This document shows, piece after piece, positions 33,508-34,269 of a stretch of 34,269 nucleotides of DNA. The notes under the pieces were generated by a model, which worked only from the letters and a program-made list of their open reading frames with translations, was not told where the DNA came from and ran no database searches. Every line of letters begins with the position of its first letter. Position 1 is the first letter of the stretch. Source of the stretch: Carboxylicivirga marina (GTDB lineage Bacteria > Bacteroidota > Bacteroidia > Bacteroidales > Marinilabiliaceae); contig NZ_JAENRR010000051.1 of NCBI RefSeq assembly GCF_016612505.1, positions 1 to 34,269 of the forward strand. Direction: 5' to 3'. The position numbers and the translations under genes are program-made.

Positions 33508-33882
33508 ATGGTAACTTTAACTAAAGCAGAAGAGAAAATTATGAAGCTTCTTTGGAAGCTCGAAAAGGGATTTATAAAAGATTTAATAGAATTGATGCCT
33601 GAGCCAAAACCCCCTTATAACAGTGTCTCAACCATCGTTCGAGTGCTGGTTAAAAAGGAAATTATTGGTTTTAATAAGTTTGGTGGAACATATGAATATT
33701 ATCCACTAATCACCAAGGAGCAATACCGTAGAAGTCAAATGGGTTCGTTGGTGAATGGGTATTTCAATAATTCTTTTTCGCAAGTGGTAAGTTTCTTTTC
33801 TGAGAATAAAAACCTAAAAATTGATGAAGTTAATGAGGCAATAAAGATGCTTGAAGAACTTAAAAAGAAGAAAAATGACTAG
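33508..33882 (+). CDS. BlaI/MecI/CopY family transcriptional repressor
   Basis: A 124-residue winged-helix protein. The N-terminal domain reads LTKAEEKIMKLLWKLEKGFIKDLIELM, followed by the recognition-helix region PPYNSVSTIVRVLVKKEIIGF and the wing GGTYEYYPLITKEQYRR. The C-terminal half (SFSQVVSFFSENKNLKIDEVNEAIKMLEELKKKK) is the dimerisation region. Bacteroidota members are usually paired with an M56 (BlaR1-like) antirepressor, as here: the M56 start lies inside the last codons of this gene (8-bp overlap). Members control various targets, not only beta-lactamase; no beta-lactamase gene is visible. The predicted promoter carries a regular set of operator half-sites, consistent with autoregulation. 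Confidence 0.92.
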   Translation: MVTLTKAEEKIMKLLWKLEKGFIKDLIELMPEPKPPYNSVSTIVRVLVKKEIIGFNKFGGTYEYYPLITKEQYRRSQMGSLVNGYFNNSFSQVVSFFSENKNLKIDEVNEAIKMLEELKKKKND

Positions 33883-34201
33883 TTTCTTAATATATCTGTT
33901 TGAAAGTGGTTTATGTTTATCGCTTTTTTATACAGGGTACATTCTGCTTTTTAGAAAGGAAACATATTTTACTTTTAACAGAATATACTTGGTTGCTTCA
34001 ATGGTTTTAGCCCTACTGCTGCCCTTGTCAAATGTGCAATTGTCGTTCAACTCGGGTGAGCGAATGGGAGAGGCTTTAGTAGCCGTAGTTGAGTTCAGGA
34101 ACTATTACGAAGAGCTTATATTAATGATGGAGCCTGATTTTAATGTTGGTAATGTTATTCAAAATACTGTTGATGAAACAAGCCACCAAGTTCTAACCTG
34201 A
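33875..34201 (+). pseudogene. Truncated M56 (BlaR1/MecR1-like) antirepressor
   Basis: A 108-residue ORF from the ATG at 33875, overlapping the blaI-like stop by 8 bp. Residues 1-60 (MTSFLIYLFESGLCLSLFYT, GYILLFRKETYFTFNRIYL, VASMVLALLLPLS) are the conserved N-terminal membrane helices of Bacteroidota M56 proteins. It then runs through MGEALVAVVEFRNYYEELIL and stops at TGA 34199-34201. Full members continue with further membrane segments and an HExxH-type zinc site, which are missing. All three forward frames meet stops soon after 34201, so a single frameshift does not restore the gene within the window. Likely causes are an insertion here or a natural deletion. As it stands it cannot encode a protease. 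Confidence 0.7.
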
Positions 34202-34269
34202 ATTATTCATAAAAAAGGGATAAGTGTTCCTTGAATCTTCTGAAATATCAGTATTTTCAAGGTGTCCAA
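34202..34269. other. Right edge after M56 truncation, with 15-bp hairpin
   Basis: After the stop, the sequence has an imperfect inverted repeat: CCTTGAATCTTCTGA (34229-34243) against TCAGTATTTTCAAGG (34248-34262), 12 of 15 paired, with loop AATA. It could be a terminator-like hairpin or lie near the end of a mobile element. The window ends too soon to decide. Confidence 0.4.

Overview
The window looks like a chromosomal segment of a low-GC Bacteroidota bacterium, probably a free-living marine or sediment type near Marinilabiliales/Cytophagales (the order is an inference). The evidence is: several start-proximal copies of the Bacteroidota -7 element TAnnTTTG, in a few cases with a TTG/TTTG about 18-20 bp upstream; many lipoproteins and outer-membrane barrels; a TonB-dependent receptor; Bacteroidota-restricted families (DUF4251, DUF4136, DUF6029-like, DUF6588-like); and a BlaI/M56 pair. 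No tRNA, rRNA, CRISPR array, complete insertion sequence or phage gene was recognised.

Layout. 199-2612 (-): a beta-helix lipoprotein and a secreted EEP-type phosphodiesterase, coupled by a TAATG overlap. 2863-5204 (+): an AI-2E-family permease and an N-acetylhexosamine-kinase-like APH protein. 5286-7541 (-): a TonB receptor, followed by the only gene-free stretch over 300 bases (7542-7986). 7987-10914: a B12-type radical SAM protein whose 3' end overlaps a convergent acyl-ACP thioesterase. 11164-15735: a GH13 amylase lipoprotein, a DUF4251 protein, a 65-residue zinc-ribbon protein with a small barrel, an ElyC/YdcF-like protein and a nitroreductase. 15750-15841: GGGG/CCCC repeats. 15934-18084 (-): a SPOR-like protein and a barrel protein. 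18260-27342: an M3 peptidase, a cyclase-HD fusion, a beta-propeller, miaA, recQ and guaB. 27428-30739: an M1 aminopeptidase and a DUF4136 lipoprotein, divergent. 30793-33283 (-): a three-gene redox/outer-membrane operon. 33508-34201 (+): blaI-like and a truncated M56 gene.

How it fits together. Most genes are housekeeping or envelope functions in short operons separated by hairpin terminators. The items most worth following up are: (1) a geometrically regular set of five AACTTA/TAAGTT half-sites over the predicted blaI promoter; (2) the operon of lipoprotein redoxin, TlpA-like thioredoxin and an outer-membrane barrel with a C-x4-C loop; (3) a class III cyclase-HD fusion that has lost one metal aspartate; (4) a radical SAM protein with CX4CX2C cluster spacing; and (5) the abrupt truncation of the M56 gene at the window edge. 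I found no defence island or other clearly new multi-gene system; items 1, 2 and 5 together are the nearest candidate.
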